Source: DATIXD01 sp035518875 | GTDB taxonomy: Bacteria; Pseudomonadota; Gammaproteobacteria; Methylococcales; Methylococcaceae | Assembly: GCA_035518875.1 (NCBI GenBank) | Contig: DATIXD010000199.1 | Coordinates: 1-15,626 of the forward strand | Reading direction: 5' to 3' | DNA length: 15,626 nt | Part shown: positions 7,973 through 14,745 of the stretch, in pieces | How positions within the stretch are numbered: the first letter of the stretch is position 1 | Layout of the letters: every line of letters starts with the position of its first letter | Position numbers and translations under genes: made by a program | The notes under the pieces: model-generated | Told to the model about the DNA's origin: nothing | Seen by the model: the letters and a program-made list of their open reading frames with translations, nothing else | The model's database searches: none

Positions 7973-8015
7973 ACGCCGCGCAATTCGAGCTTTCCGGAGA
8001 AGCCCCTGCTCTCGA
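7973..8015. other. Convergent intergenic gap between fimV and mrcB
   Basis: Only 43 bases separate the fimV stop (TAG) from the mrcB stop (TAA on the other strand). A small imperfect stem, GCTTT/GAAGC, can form at 7989-8003 around a CCGGA loop, but neither side has a T-run. I see no convincing bidirectional terminator here. Confidence 0.35.
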
Positions 8016-10301
8016 TTAGAACAGCCCTCTCAACCAGGAGCCTGCTTTCTCTACGGCATCATCAAGGGGGGACTGCGAACAAGCGGAAAACTCGGCGGGC
8101 GCAGATCCTGCAATGAAGGGATACTGGATCGCCGTGGTGCACGCCTCGCTGGCCCTGAGACCGTTGCTAAGATCTATCCACACCATCTCCACGTTATCCG
8201 GCGGCTCCAGTTCCAGGGGTTCCCTGCTGACCTTGCGCATTGTCGAAGCCCAAACCTGCAAGGCGCCTTGGGCGCCCGTCAACCGCGCGGACTGGTTATC
8301 GTCCCGTCCTATCCAAACCACCCCCAGATAATCGCCGGTAAAACCGGCAAACCAGCTATCCCGCAGATCGTTCGTGGTTCCCGTCTTTCCTGCGACGTTG
8401 TGGGAGGATGGCAAATAGGAATAAACCGACCGCCCCGTACCCTCCCTGACGGCCTCCTGCAAGATGGTGTTGACCAGAAACACCGCCGCAGGATCGACCG
8501 ATTGCCTGACGTTCAAAGAATAACGTTGAAGCGGCTTGCCGTCCTGGGAGACCACCGACTGAATGGCCCTCAGGGGGGTCACGAAACCATCGCTTGCCAG
8601 AGTTTGATACATCTGTGCGACTTCCATCGGAGTCAGCGACGCCGTACCCAACAGGGTTGCCGGAAAAACCTCCAAGGGCCGCTCCACACCAAGATTTCTC
8701 AGGGTCCTTACGGTATGGGCAACACCCACGCTAAGACCCAGACGCACCGTCGCCAGATTGAACGAATTGGCCAAGGCGGAATGCAAGGGCACCAGCCCAT
8801 GTTCCTGGTTATCATAGTTTTTAGGACTCCACGGACCGCCACCAGGATTCGTCACACGCACTGCCGTATCTTGTAGCGGCGTGATCAGTGTGTAGGCCTG
8901 CGGGTCCGCCAAGGCTGTCAGATAAACGACTGGTTTATACAAGGAACCAATCTGCCGCTCCGAATCCAGAGCCCGGTTGAAGCCGGATGACTCGGCATCA
9001 CGCGAGCCGGCCAGCGCGGCAATCTCGCCGGTCGCGCGGCGGGTGATGACCGCCGCCGTCTGCAAGTTATTGCCTTTGGTTTGCTTGTCGAGCTTCTTCA
9101 AGGTCAACTCGATCGAGGATTCCAACTGTTGCTGCGCTTCCACATCTAGAGTGGTGAAAATGCGCAGGCCTTCGGAGGTCAGGTCTTCGTTGCGATATTC
9201 CTCCTGCAACTGACGCCGCACGAGATCGAGAAACGCAGGATAACGGCTGATAGCCTGATGCGGGTTCTTCAGCACGTCCAAAGGCTTGGACTTGGCTTCC
9301 TCGGCCTGGGCGGGCGTGATGTATTCCAGCGCAGCCATTTCGTCCAACACCAGATTACGGCGCCTGATAGCCTTTGTTGGGGATTTGATGGGGTCGTAGA
9401 CGGAAGGTCCCCGCACCAGAGCGACAAGAAGCGCGACGTGGTGGAGTTCCAACTCTTCCAAGGAACGGCTGAAATAATACTGACTCGCCAACCCGAAACC
9501 GTGAATGGCCCTGGCGCCGTCCTGACCGAGATAAATCTCGTTTAAATACGCCTCGAGAATTTCATCCTTGGAATAGTGGGCTTCGAGCAGGACAGCCATG
9601 ACGACTTCGTTGAGCTTGCGCCACCAGGTCCGTTCCGAACTCAGATAGAAGTTCTTCACCAATTGCTGGGTCAAGGTACTGCCGCCCTGCACGATACCGC
9701 CCGCGCGGACATTGGCCCACATGGCGCGAAGAATCGCCTTGGGCGAAACGCCGAAATGGTCTTTAAAATCCCGGTCTTCGACGGAGAACAGCGCGTTCAA
9801 CAGCGGTTTTGGCACTTGCTCCAGCTTCACCAGAACGCGATCTTCCTTTAAAGCCGGGTAAAAACTGCCGATCTGCACCGGCTCCAGCCGCATGATGTCC
9901 ACACCCTGGCGATTCTCGACCTCGTCAATGGCCTGAATCTGGGTGCCGCCGAACCGAATACGGACGTATCGCGCCGGCTCCATCTTGTCCCAAAATTGGA
10001 ACTCCCGCGTCCTCAGTATGATTTCGCTCCCTCGTCTCGTGTAAGTGGCCTGCGAGGAAAGCGAAGGGTCGCTGCGGTATTTCAGTTGCTCCAGGATGGC
10101 CGAGAACCGACCGGCATCGATCGCATAGCCCGAGAACAACTCCAGAGGGCTCGCGTACACCCGGGCGGGCAAGGCCCAGCGCTTCCCTTCGAATTGCTGG
10201 CGCACGGTGTAATCCTGATAGCCGATGTAGCCTACGAATGCGACGATAAGAAAAGGCGTCAGGACAAGTATTAGCCGCTTGAGCCGATGAACAAACTTCA
10301 A
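8016..10301 (-). CDS. mrcB: Bifunctional penicillin-binding protein 1B (glycosyltransferase/transpeptidase)
   Basis: Class A PBP that polymerises glycan strands from lipid II and crosslinks them in the periplasm. The 761-residue product has a short cytoplasmic tail and one transmembrane anchor (about 9-28). A UB2H-like docking region around WALPARVYASPLEL (42-55) marks it as the 1B type. The GT51 domain has Glu175 in SVEDRDF, GGSTLTQQLVKN (206-217) and the second glutamate Glu232. The 175/232 spacing of 57 equals that of E. coli PBP1b 233/290. The transpeptidase has Ser453 in GSLYK, SFN at 513-515 and KTGT at 639-642. Cys721 and Cys741 may form the C-terminal disulfide known in E. coli PBP1b. 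The TTG start has a poor ribosome binding site, and the true N-terminus may lie upstream (see findings). The gene is also called ponB. It lies 90 bases after lysC on the same strand. Confidence 0.94.
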   Translation of the reverse strand: MKFVHRLKRLILVLTPFLIVAFVGYIGYQDYTVRQQFEGKRWALPARVYASPLELFSGYAIDAGRFSAILEQLKYRSDPSLSSQATYTRRGSEIILRTREFQFWDKMEPARYVRIRFGGTQIQAIDEVENRQGVDIMRLEPVQIGSFYPALKEDRVLVKLEQVPKPLLNALFSVEDRDFKDHFGVSPKAILRAMWANVRAGGIVQGGSTLTQQLVKNFYLSSERTWWRKLNEVVMAVLLEAHYSKDEILEAYLNEIYLGQDGARAIHGFGLASQYYFSRSLEELELHHVALLVALVRGPSVYDPIKSPTKAIRRRNLVLDEMAALEYITPAQAEEAKSKPLDVLKNPHQAISRYPAFLDLVRRQLQEEYRNEDLTSEGLRIFTTLDVEAQQQLESSIELTLKKLDKQTKGNNLQTAAVITRRATGEIAALAGSRDAESSGFNRALDSERQIGSLYKPVVYLTALADPQAYTLITPLQDTAVRVTNPGGGPWSPKNYDNQEHGLVPLHSALANSFNLATVRLGLSVGVAHTVRTLRNLGVERPLEVFPATLLGTASLTPMEVAQMYQTLASDGFVTPLRAIQSVVSQDGKPLQRYSLNVRQSVDPAAVFLVNTILQEAVREGTGRSVYSYLPSSHNVAGKTGTTNDLRDSWFAGFTGDYLGVVWIGRDDNQSARLTGAQGALQVWASTMRKVSREPLELEPPDNVEMVWIDLSNGLRASEACTTAIQYPFIAGSAPAEFSACSQSPLDDAVEKAGSWLRGLF

Positions 10302-10356
10302 TTTGATTTTTCTGGATATTTTAAGAGGGTTTACGCCTTTTCCTTCCCATGGCTTT

Positions 10357-10380
10357 GACGAGCCCCTGCCGGGTTTCGTC
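10357..10380 (-). terminator. Weak imperfect hairpin between lysC and mrcB
   Basis: On the minus strand, GACGA and TCGTC form an outer 5-bp stem, with a 2x2 internal loop and an inner CCC/GGG stem closing a GGCA loop. No T-run follows. It could attenuate transcription from lysC into mrcB or merely be coding-scale coincidence. The rest of the 10302-10391 gap is AT-rich near mrcB and holds no clear promoter. Confidence 0.22.
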
Positions 10381-10391
10381 GTTGGGTCTGT

Positions 10392-10883
10392 CTAAGCGGC
10401 CTCCGCCGCTTGATCCAAGCTGAAGGCCTCGTGCAAAGTTCGCACCGCCAACTCGAGATACTTCTCATCCACCACCACGGAAATCTTGATCTCCGAAGTC
10501 GAAATCATGCGGATATTGATGCCTTCCTTCGCCAGCGCCTCGAACATCTTGGCGGCGATGCCGGCATGGGACCGCATCCCGACGCCGACGATGGAAACTT
10601 TGACAATCTTGTCATCGCCGCTCACCTGCCGCCCACCCAGTTCCTGGCAGATGTTCCGAAGTATCTCCAGCGCCTTCCCGTAATCATTGCGATGGACGGT
10701 AAAGGTGAAGTCTGTAGTCTGATCGTCAGAGACATTCTGTACAATCATATCGACTTCGATATTGGCCTTGGCAATGGGCCCCAGTATCTTGGAGGCTATG
10801 CCCGGACGATCCGGCACGCCCAGAATCGTCAGTTTCGCTTCATCACGGTTGAACGCGATGCCAGAGATCAATGCTTTTTCCAC
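10392..10883 (-). CDS. lysC: Possible internally started regulatory beta subunit of aspartate kinase
   Basis: A GTG at 10883-10881 (Val247 of LysC) is preceded at seven bases by GAGGA (10895-10891 on the minus strand). It would yield a 163-residue protein, MEKALISGIAFNRDEAKLTI and onward, made of just the two ACT domains. Aspartate kinases of Bacillus, Corynebacterium and Thermus are alpha2-beta2 enzymes. Their beta subunit arises from exactly such an in-frame start at the kinase/ACT junction, and the corynebacterial beta start has a very similar sequence. The signal is seen in the sequence; its use is inferred, because GAG GAA is also simply Glu-Glu coding. Confidence 0.5.
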   Translation of the reverse strand: MEKALISGIAFNRDEAKLTILGVPDRPGIASKILGPIAKANIEVDMIVQNVSDDQTTDFTFTVHRNDYGKALEILRNICQELGGRQVSGDDKIVKVSIVGVGMRSHAGIAAKMFEALAKEGINIRMISTSEIKISVVVDEKYLELAVRTLHEAFSLDQAAEAA

Positions 10884-11621
10884 ACCTGCTTCCTCATAAC
10901 TGATCAGCGTGCCCGTTCCTTCTTCGAAGCTCGAAAGCACGCGTAACGGAACATTGTATTTGCCGGCGAATTCCACAGAACGGATCTGCAATACCTTGGA
11001 GCCGAGGCTGGCCATCTCCAGCATTTCCTCGAAGGTGATTCGATCCAGCCGTCGGGCTCTCGGTTCGACTCTCGGGTCGGTGGTGTAAACACCGTCCACA
11101 TCGGTGAAGATCAGACACTCCTCCGCCTTCAGCGCCGCCGCCAGTGCTACTGCCGTGGTGTCGGAGCCGCCCCGACCCAGCGTCGTGATGTCGCCTTCTT
11201 CGGTGACCCCCTGAAACCCTGCCACGACCACGACTTTGCCGGCCGCCAGATCGGAGCGGATACGGTCGGTGCCGATGTTTTCGATCCGCGCCTTGGTGTG
11301 TGCATTGTCGGTCACGATCCTGACCTGACCGCCGGTATATGAAATGGCTGGACAAGCTTTCTCCTGTAAAGCCATGGCCAAAAGAGCGATGGTGACCTGT
11401 TCGCCGGTCGACAGGAGAACGTCCATTTCCCTTGGGTTGGGGCGTGCCTGAACCTCATGAGCCAAGCCGACCAGCCGGTTGGTTTCTCCGCTCATGGCCG
11501 AAACCACGACCACCACATCCTCACCCCGTCGTCTTGCCCGGATGATCCGCTCGGCGACGTTTTTGATCCGATCGGTGCTGCCCACCGAGGTGCCGCCATA
11601 TTTGTGAACGTAAAGCGCCAT
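10392..11621 (-). CDS. lysC: Aspartate kinase (lysine/threonine-sensitive type expected)
   Basis: Phosphorylates aspartate to aspartyl phosphate, the committed step towards lysine, threonine, methionine and diaminopimelate; Asd then reduces the product. The 409-residue protein begins MALYVHKYGGTSVGS, the family start. The kinase domain (about 1-235) has SAMSGETNRL (41-50), TGEQVT (72-77), LGRGGSDTTAVALA (148-161) and FTDVDGVYTTDPR (172-184). Two ACT domains (about 265-335 and 340-400) carry the feedback site; which amino acid inhibits cannot be read here. The open frame continues upstream to 11747, but those 42 residues would overlap alaS and do not resemble the family. I therefore chose the ATG at 11621, 19 bases after the alaS stop. 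Its Shine-Dalgarno sequence is weak (AATTAAGAAA), suggesting reliance on translation from alaS. Confidence 0.96.
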   Translation of the reverse strand: MALYVHKYGGTSVGSTDRIKNVAERIIRARRRGEDVVVVVSAMSGETNRLVGLAHEVQARPNPREMDVLLSTGEQVTIALLAMALQEKACPAISYTGGQVRIVTDNAHTKARIENIGTDRIRSDLAAGKVVVVAGFQGVTEEGDITTLGRGGSDTTAVALAAALKAEECLIFTDVDGVYTTDPRVEPRARRLDRITFEEMLEMASLGSKVLQIRSVEFAGKYNVPLRVLSSFEEGTGTLISYEEAGVEKALISGIAFNRDEAKLTILGVPDRPGIASKILGPIAKANIEVDMIVQNVSDDQTTDFTFTVHRNDYGKALEILRNICQELGGRQVSGDDKIVKVSIVGVGMRSHAGIAAKMFEALAKEGINIRMISTSEIKISVVVDEKYLELAVRTLHEAFSLDQAAEAA

Positions 11622-11640
11622 TTTCTTAATTAAGCTTGAC

Positions 11641-14247
11641 CTAAGTTGATGCGAGTCGCTGTCGCACCCATTCGGGCACTTCGCGCAACGCTCGATCCAA
11701 GTGCGCGGGATCGTTGCCGCCGGCCTGGGCCAGATCGGGACGCCCACCGCCCTTACCGCCCACCCGGCTCGCGACCAGATTGACCAAATCCCCCGCCTTG
11801 ATTCGGGCCGTTTGGTCTTGCGTCACGCCTGCGATGAGACTGATCTTGCCCTCTTTGACCGCCGCCAAAACGATCGCCGCACTGCCCAATTTGTTCTTGA
11901 GCTGATCGATCAGATCGCGCAACGACTTGGGATCGGCGTCGTCGAGCCGAGCCACCAGCAGTTTCAGACCGCCAATCTCGACCGCTTGACCGGCCAGATC
12001 AGAACCGGCGGCGCTGGCCATTTTCGACTTGAGGCGCTCCAATTCCTTTTCCAATTGGCGGTTCTTTTCCAGGATCTGCAGGACTTTATCGTCGAGGCCG
12101 TCGCGCCCGGACTTGACCCGCTCGCCCAATGTTTGCAACAAGCGCTCGCCGCTTTCGATCCAATCCGCCGCGCCCTGGCCGGTGACCGCCTCAATGCGGC
12201 GGACGCCGGCGGCCACGCCGGTCTCGGACACGATCTTGAAAAAGCCGATGTCGCCGGCGCGCTCAACGTGGGTGCCGCCGCAGAGTTCGGTGGAAAACTC
12301 ACCGATTCTCAGCACCCGCACCTCATCGCCGTATTTTTCGCCGAACAAGGCCATCGCCCCGGCCGTCATCGCTTCATCCTTGGCCATAATTTCGGCGGTC
12401 ACCGGATGATTGGCGCGAATCTGCCCATTCACTAGCCGTTCGACTTCCCGGAGCTGTTCCGCGCTCATCGGCTCGAAATGGACAAAGTCGAAGCGCAAGC
12501 GATCCGGATCGACCAGCGAGCCTTTCTGCTGAACATGATCGCCTAGCACCTGACGCAAGGCCGCATGCAGCAGATGGGTCGCAGAATGGTTCAAGGCCGT
12601 AGCCTTGCGGCGCGAATCGTCCACCTGCGCCACGCACGAAGAACCGGGGAAAAACGCGCCGGAAACGACGCGCCCTAGATGTAGGATCAGTTCGCCCCCT
12701 TGCTTGCGGGTATCGGAGACCTCGAACACGGCATCACCGGCGCGGATCACGCCCTTATCGCCCACTTGACCGCCGGATTCGGCGTAGAACGGTGTCTTTT
12801 CCAGTACCAGCGCGCCCTCCTCGCCCGCGTCCAGCCGCTCGACGGTCTGCCCTACTTTTAAGACAGCCAGCACCTTCGTATCCTCCACGAGATGCCTATA
12901 GCCGGTGAACTCGCAACGGGCATCCACCCGAATATCGTGGGAATAATCGACGGTGAAATGGCTGGCGGCGCGCGCGCGTTCCCGCTGGGTCTCCATCGCG
13001 GCCTCAAAGCCGGCCATGTCGACCGTCAGATGACGCTCGCGAGCGATGTCGGCGGTCAGGTCGATGGGGAAACCGTAGGTATCGTAAAGCTGGAACGCAG
13101 TCTCGCCCGGAATTTCCTTACCAGCCAAATCTTTCATACAGGCGTCCAGGATTCTCATACCCTGATCCAGGGTCTCGGCGAAGCGCTCTTCCTCCTTTTG
13201 CAGCACCCGCTCGACCGACGCACGGGCTTTCATCAGCTCAGGATAGGCTTCGCCCATCTCCATGCACAGCGGCCCGACCAGTTTGTGGAAGAACGGGTCG
13301 CGGATGCCGAGCTTGTAACCGTGGCGGATTGCGCGGCGGATGATGCGGCGCAAAACGTAGCCGCGCCCTTCATTGGAAGGCAGCACGCCATCGGCGATCA
13401 GGAAGGAGCAGGAGCGGATGTGATCGGCGATCACGCGCAAGGAACTGTGCGTCAGATCGGACTGCCCGGCCAAATCCGCCGCAGCCTTGACCAGATTGCG
13501 GAACAGATCGATCTCGTAGTTGCTGTGCACACCCTGCAACACGGCGGCGAGGCGCTCCAGACCCATGCCGGTATCCACCGAGGGCTTGGGCAGCGGCGCC
13601 AGCGTGCCGTCGGCGAGGCGGTCGTACTGCATGAACACCAGGTTCCAGATTTCGATATAGCGGTCGCCATCTTCGTCGCCCGAACCCGGTGGGCCGCCGG
13701 CAATGCCTTCACCGTGATCGTAGAAAATCTCGGTGCAAGGCCCGCAAGGGCCAGTGTCGCCCATCGACCAGAAATTATCCTTGGTTCCGATGCGAGCGAA
13801 GCGATGCGAGTCAATGCCAACCTCCTTCAGCCAGATATCCTCAGCTTCCCGATCCTCGTCGAACACCGTGACCCACAGCCTTTCTGGCGGCAATCCCAGC
13901 GCCTCCGTCAGAAAGCCCCAGGCGTAATGGATGGCTTCGCGCTTGAAATAGTCGCCGAAGCTGAAATTGCCGAGCATCTCGAAGAACGTATGATGCCTTG
14001 CCGTGTAGCCGACGTTCTCCAGATCATTGTGCTTCCCCCCGGCCCGCACGCAGCGTTGCGAGGACACCGCGCGGGTGTACGGTCTTGTTTCGCGTCCCAG
14101 GAAAACGTCCTTGAACTGCACCATGCCGGCGTTGGTGAACAGTAGCGTCGGATCGTTAGCCGGAATCAGCGGACTGGAGGTCACGACGGTATGACCGTGC
14201 TCCTCGAAATATTTCAGAAATAAAGCACGCAGTTCGGCGCTGGTCAT
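11641..14247 (-). CDS. alaS: Alanyl-tRNA synthetase
   Basis: Charges tRNA-Ala with alanine and clears mischarged Ser/Gly-tRNA-Ala. The 868-residue protein is close to the usual 875 or so. The class II catalytic core is at the N-terminus, with RCVRAGGKHNDLENVGYTAR (65-84) followed by HHTFFEMLGNFSFGDYFK, and the motif 3 region GMGLERLA (227-234). The editing domain has the zinc-type ligands H554 and H558 in NHSATH, and C656/H660 in CGGTH. A coiled-coil linker (about 700-745) leads to the C-Ala/DHHA1 domain (about 755-868) with the glycine-rich VGGKGGGRPDLAQAGG. The ATG at 14247 opens with the conserved MTSAELRALFLKYF. Its Shine-Dalgarno sequence (AAAGAGA) is weak and about 13 bases away. It sits 33 bases after recX and 19 before lysC, consistent with one operon. 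Confidence 0.97.
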   Translation of the reverse strand: MTSAELRALFLKYFEEHGHTVVTSSPLIPANDPTLLFTNAGMVQFKDVFLGRETRPYTRAVSSQRCVRAGGKHNDLENVGYTARHHTFFEMLGNFSFGDYFKREAIHYAWGFLTEALGLPPERLWVTVFDEDREAEDIWLKEVGIDSHRFARIGTKDNFWSMGDTGPCGPCTEIFYDHGEGIAGGPPGSGDEDGDRYIEIWNLVFMQYDRLADGTLAPLPKPSVDTGMGLERLAAVLQGVHSNYEIDLFRNLVKAAADLAGQSDLTHSSLRVIADHIRSCSFLIADGVLPSNEGRGYVLRRIIRRAIRHGYKLGIRDPFFHKLVGPLCMEMGEAYPELMKARASVERVLQKEEERFAETLDQGMRILDACMKDLAGKEIPGETAFQLYDTYGFPIDLTADIARERHLTVDMAGFEAAMETQRERARAASHFTVDYSHDIRVDARCEFTGYRHLVEDTKVLAVLKVGQTVERLDAGEEGALVLEKTPFYAESGGQVGDKGVIRAGDAVFEVSDTRKQGGELILHLGRVVSGAFFPGSSCVAQVDDSRRKATALNHSATHLLHAALRQVLGDHVQQKGSLVDPDRLRFDFVHFEPMSAEQLREVERLVNGQIRANHPVTAEIMAKDEAMTAGAMALFGEKYGDEVRVLRIGEFSTELCGGTHVERAGDIGFFKIVSETGVAAGVRRIEAVTGQGAADWIESGERLLQTLGERVKSGRDGLDDKVLQILEKNRQLEKELERLKSKMASAAGSDLAGQAVEIGGLKLLVARLDDADPKSLRDLIDQLKNKLGSAAIVLAAVKEGKISLIAGVTQDQTARIKAGDLVNLVASRVGGKGGGRPDLAQAGGNDPAHLDRALREVPEWVRQRLAST

Positions 14248-14280
14248 GAGCGATGGTTTTCTCTTTGGGTCTTCACGATT

Positions 14281-14745
14281 CTATTTTTCTTTGTTCTGCC
14301 GTAAACGCTTGAACAAAGCCTGTATCTGATTTTGGCTGAATCCCCGCTGGATCAGGAAGCGAACGCGCGCGGCATATTCCCTGGGCGATACCAGCGAGCC
14401 GCCACCGTATTTCCTGGCGTAAACCCCTTCTAGCAACTCGTCCCAATCGTATGCACGCAGGCGATCTTCCATGCCTTCGCCGCCCACGCCCCGCTGACGC
14501 AGTTCCTGACGGATGCGATTGGCGCCGTAACCTTTCGCGACCCGGCTACGGATGAAGATTTCCACGTATCGCTCGTCACTTTGCAGTCCTTCCTCGCCCA
14601 AACCCCCGATCACCTCACAGGCAAGGGCTTCTTCATAACCCTTGGACCTGAGTTTACGCAGCAGTTCGGCGCGACTGTGTTCTCGTTGGGAAAGATAACG
14701 AAGACAGGCGGCCTTAGCCGCTTCGGCGGGAGCGGAATCGCTCAG
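14281..14745 (-). CDS. recX: Regulatory protein RecX, apparent CTG start
   Basis: RecX binds RecA filaments and limits RecA activity. The gene lies directly after recA, as in many proteobacteria. Read from the CTG at 14745-14743, the protein is 154 residues, a typical RecX length. The family pattern is visible from near the start: AAKAACLRYLSQREHSRAEL (9-28), LLRKLRSKGY, then GLGEEGLQSDERYVEIFI (48-65) and RSRVAKGYGANRIRQELRQR, all helical and rich in Arg/Glu. The first ATG/GTG/TTG in this frame is a GTG at 14613. Starting there would delete 44 residues that clearly belong to the family. The CTG overlaps the recA TGA as CTGA and has GAGGA six bases upstream, which favours coupled translation from recA. 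The extent of the gene is sure; the exact start codon is not. Confidence 0.88.
   Translation of the reverse strand: MSDSAPAEAAKAACLRYLSQREHSRAELLRKLRSKGYEEALACEVIGGLGEEGLQSDERYVEIFIRSRVAKGYGANRIRQELRQRGVGGEGMEDRLRAYDWDELLEGVYARKYGGGSLVSPREYAARVRFLIQRGFSQNQIQALFKRLRQNKEK

Noticed and set aside
11625..11636. AT-rich TTAATTAA stretch between alaS and lysC as a promoter
   Set aside because: No matching -35 hexamer at proper spacing, and the 19-base gap suits co-transcription from alaS.
11622..11747. Longer lysC start adding 42 residues
   Set aside because: It would overlap alaS by more than 100 bases, and the added sequence does not resemble aspartate kinases, which begin near MALYVHKYGG.
12892..14145. 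417-codon open frame antisense to alaS
   Set aside because: Same reasoning: fully covered by a certain gene, no ribosome binding site or domain that I can recognise.
14611..14613. GTG as the recX start
   Set aside because: It removes 44 residues that match RecX and has no reason to be favoured other than being a canonical codon.
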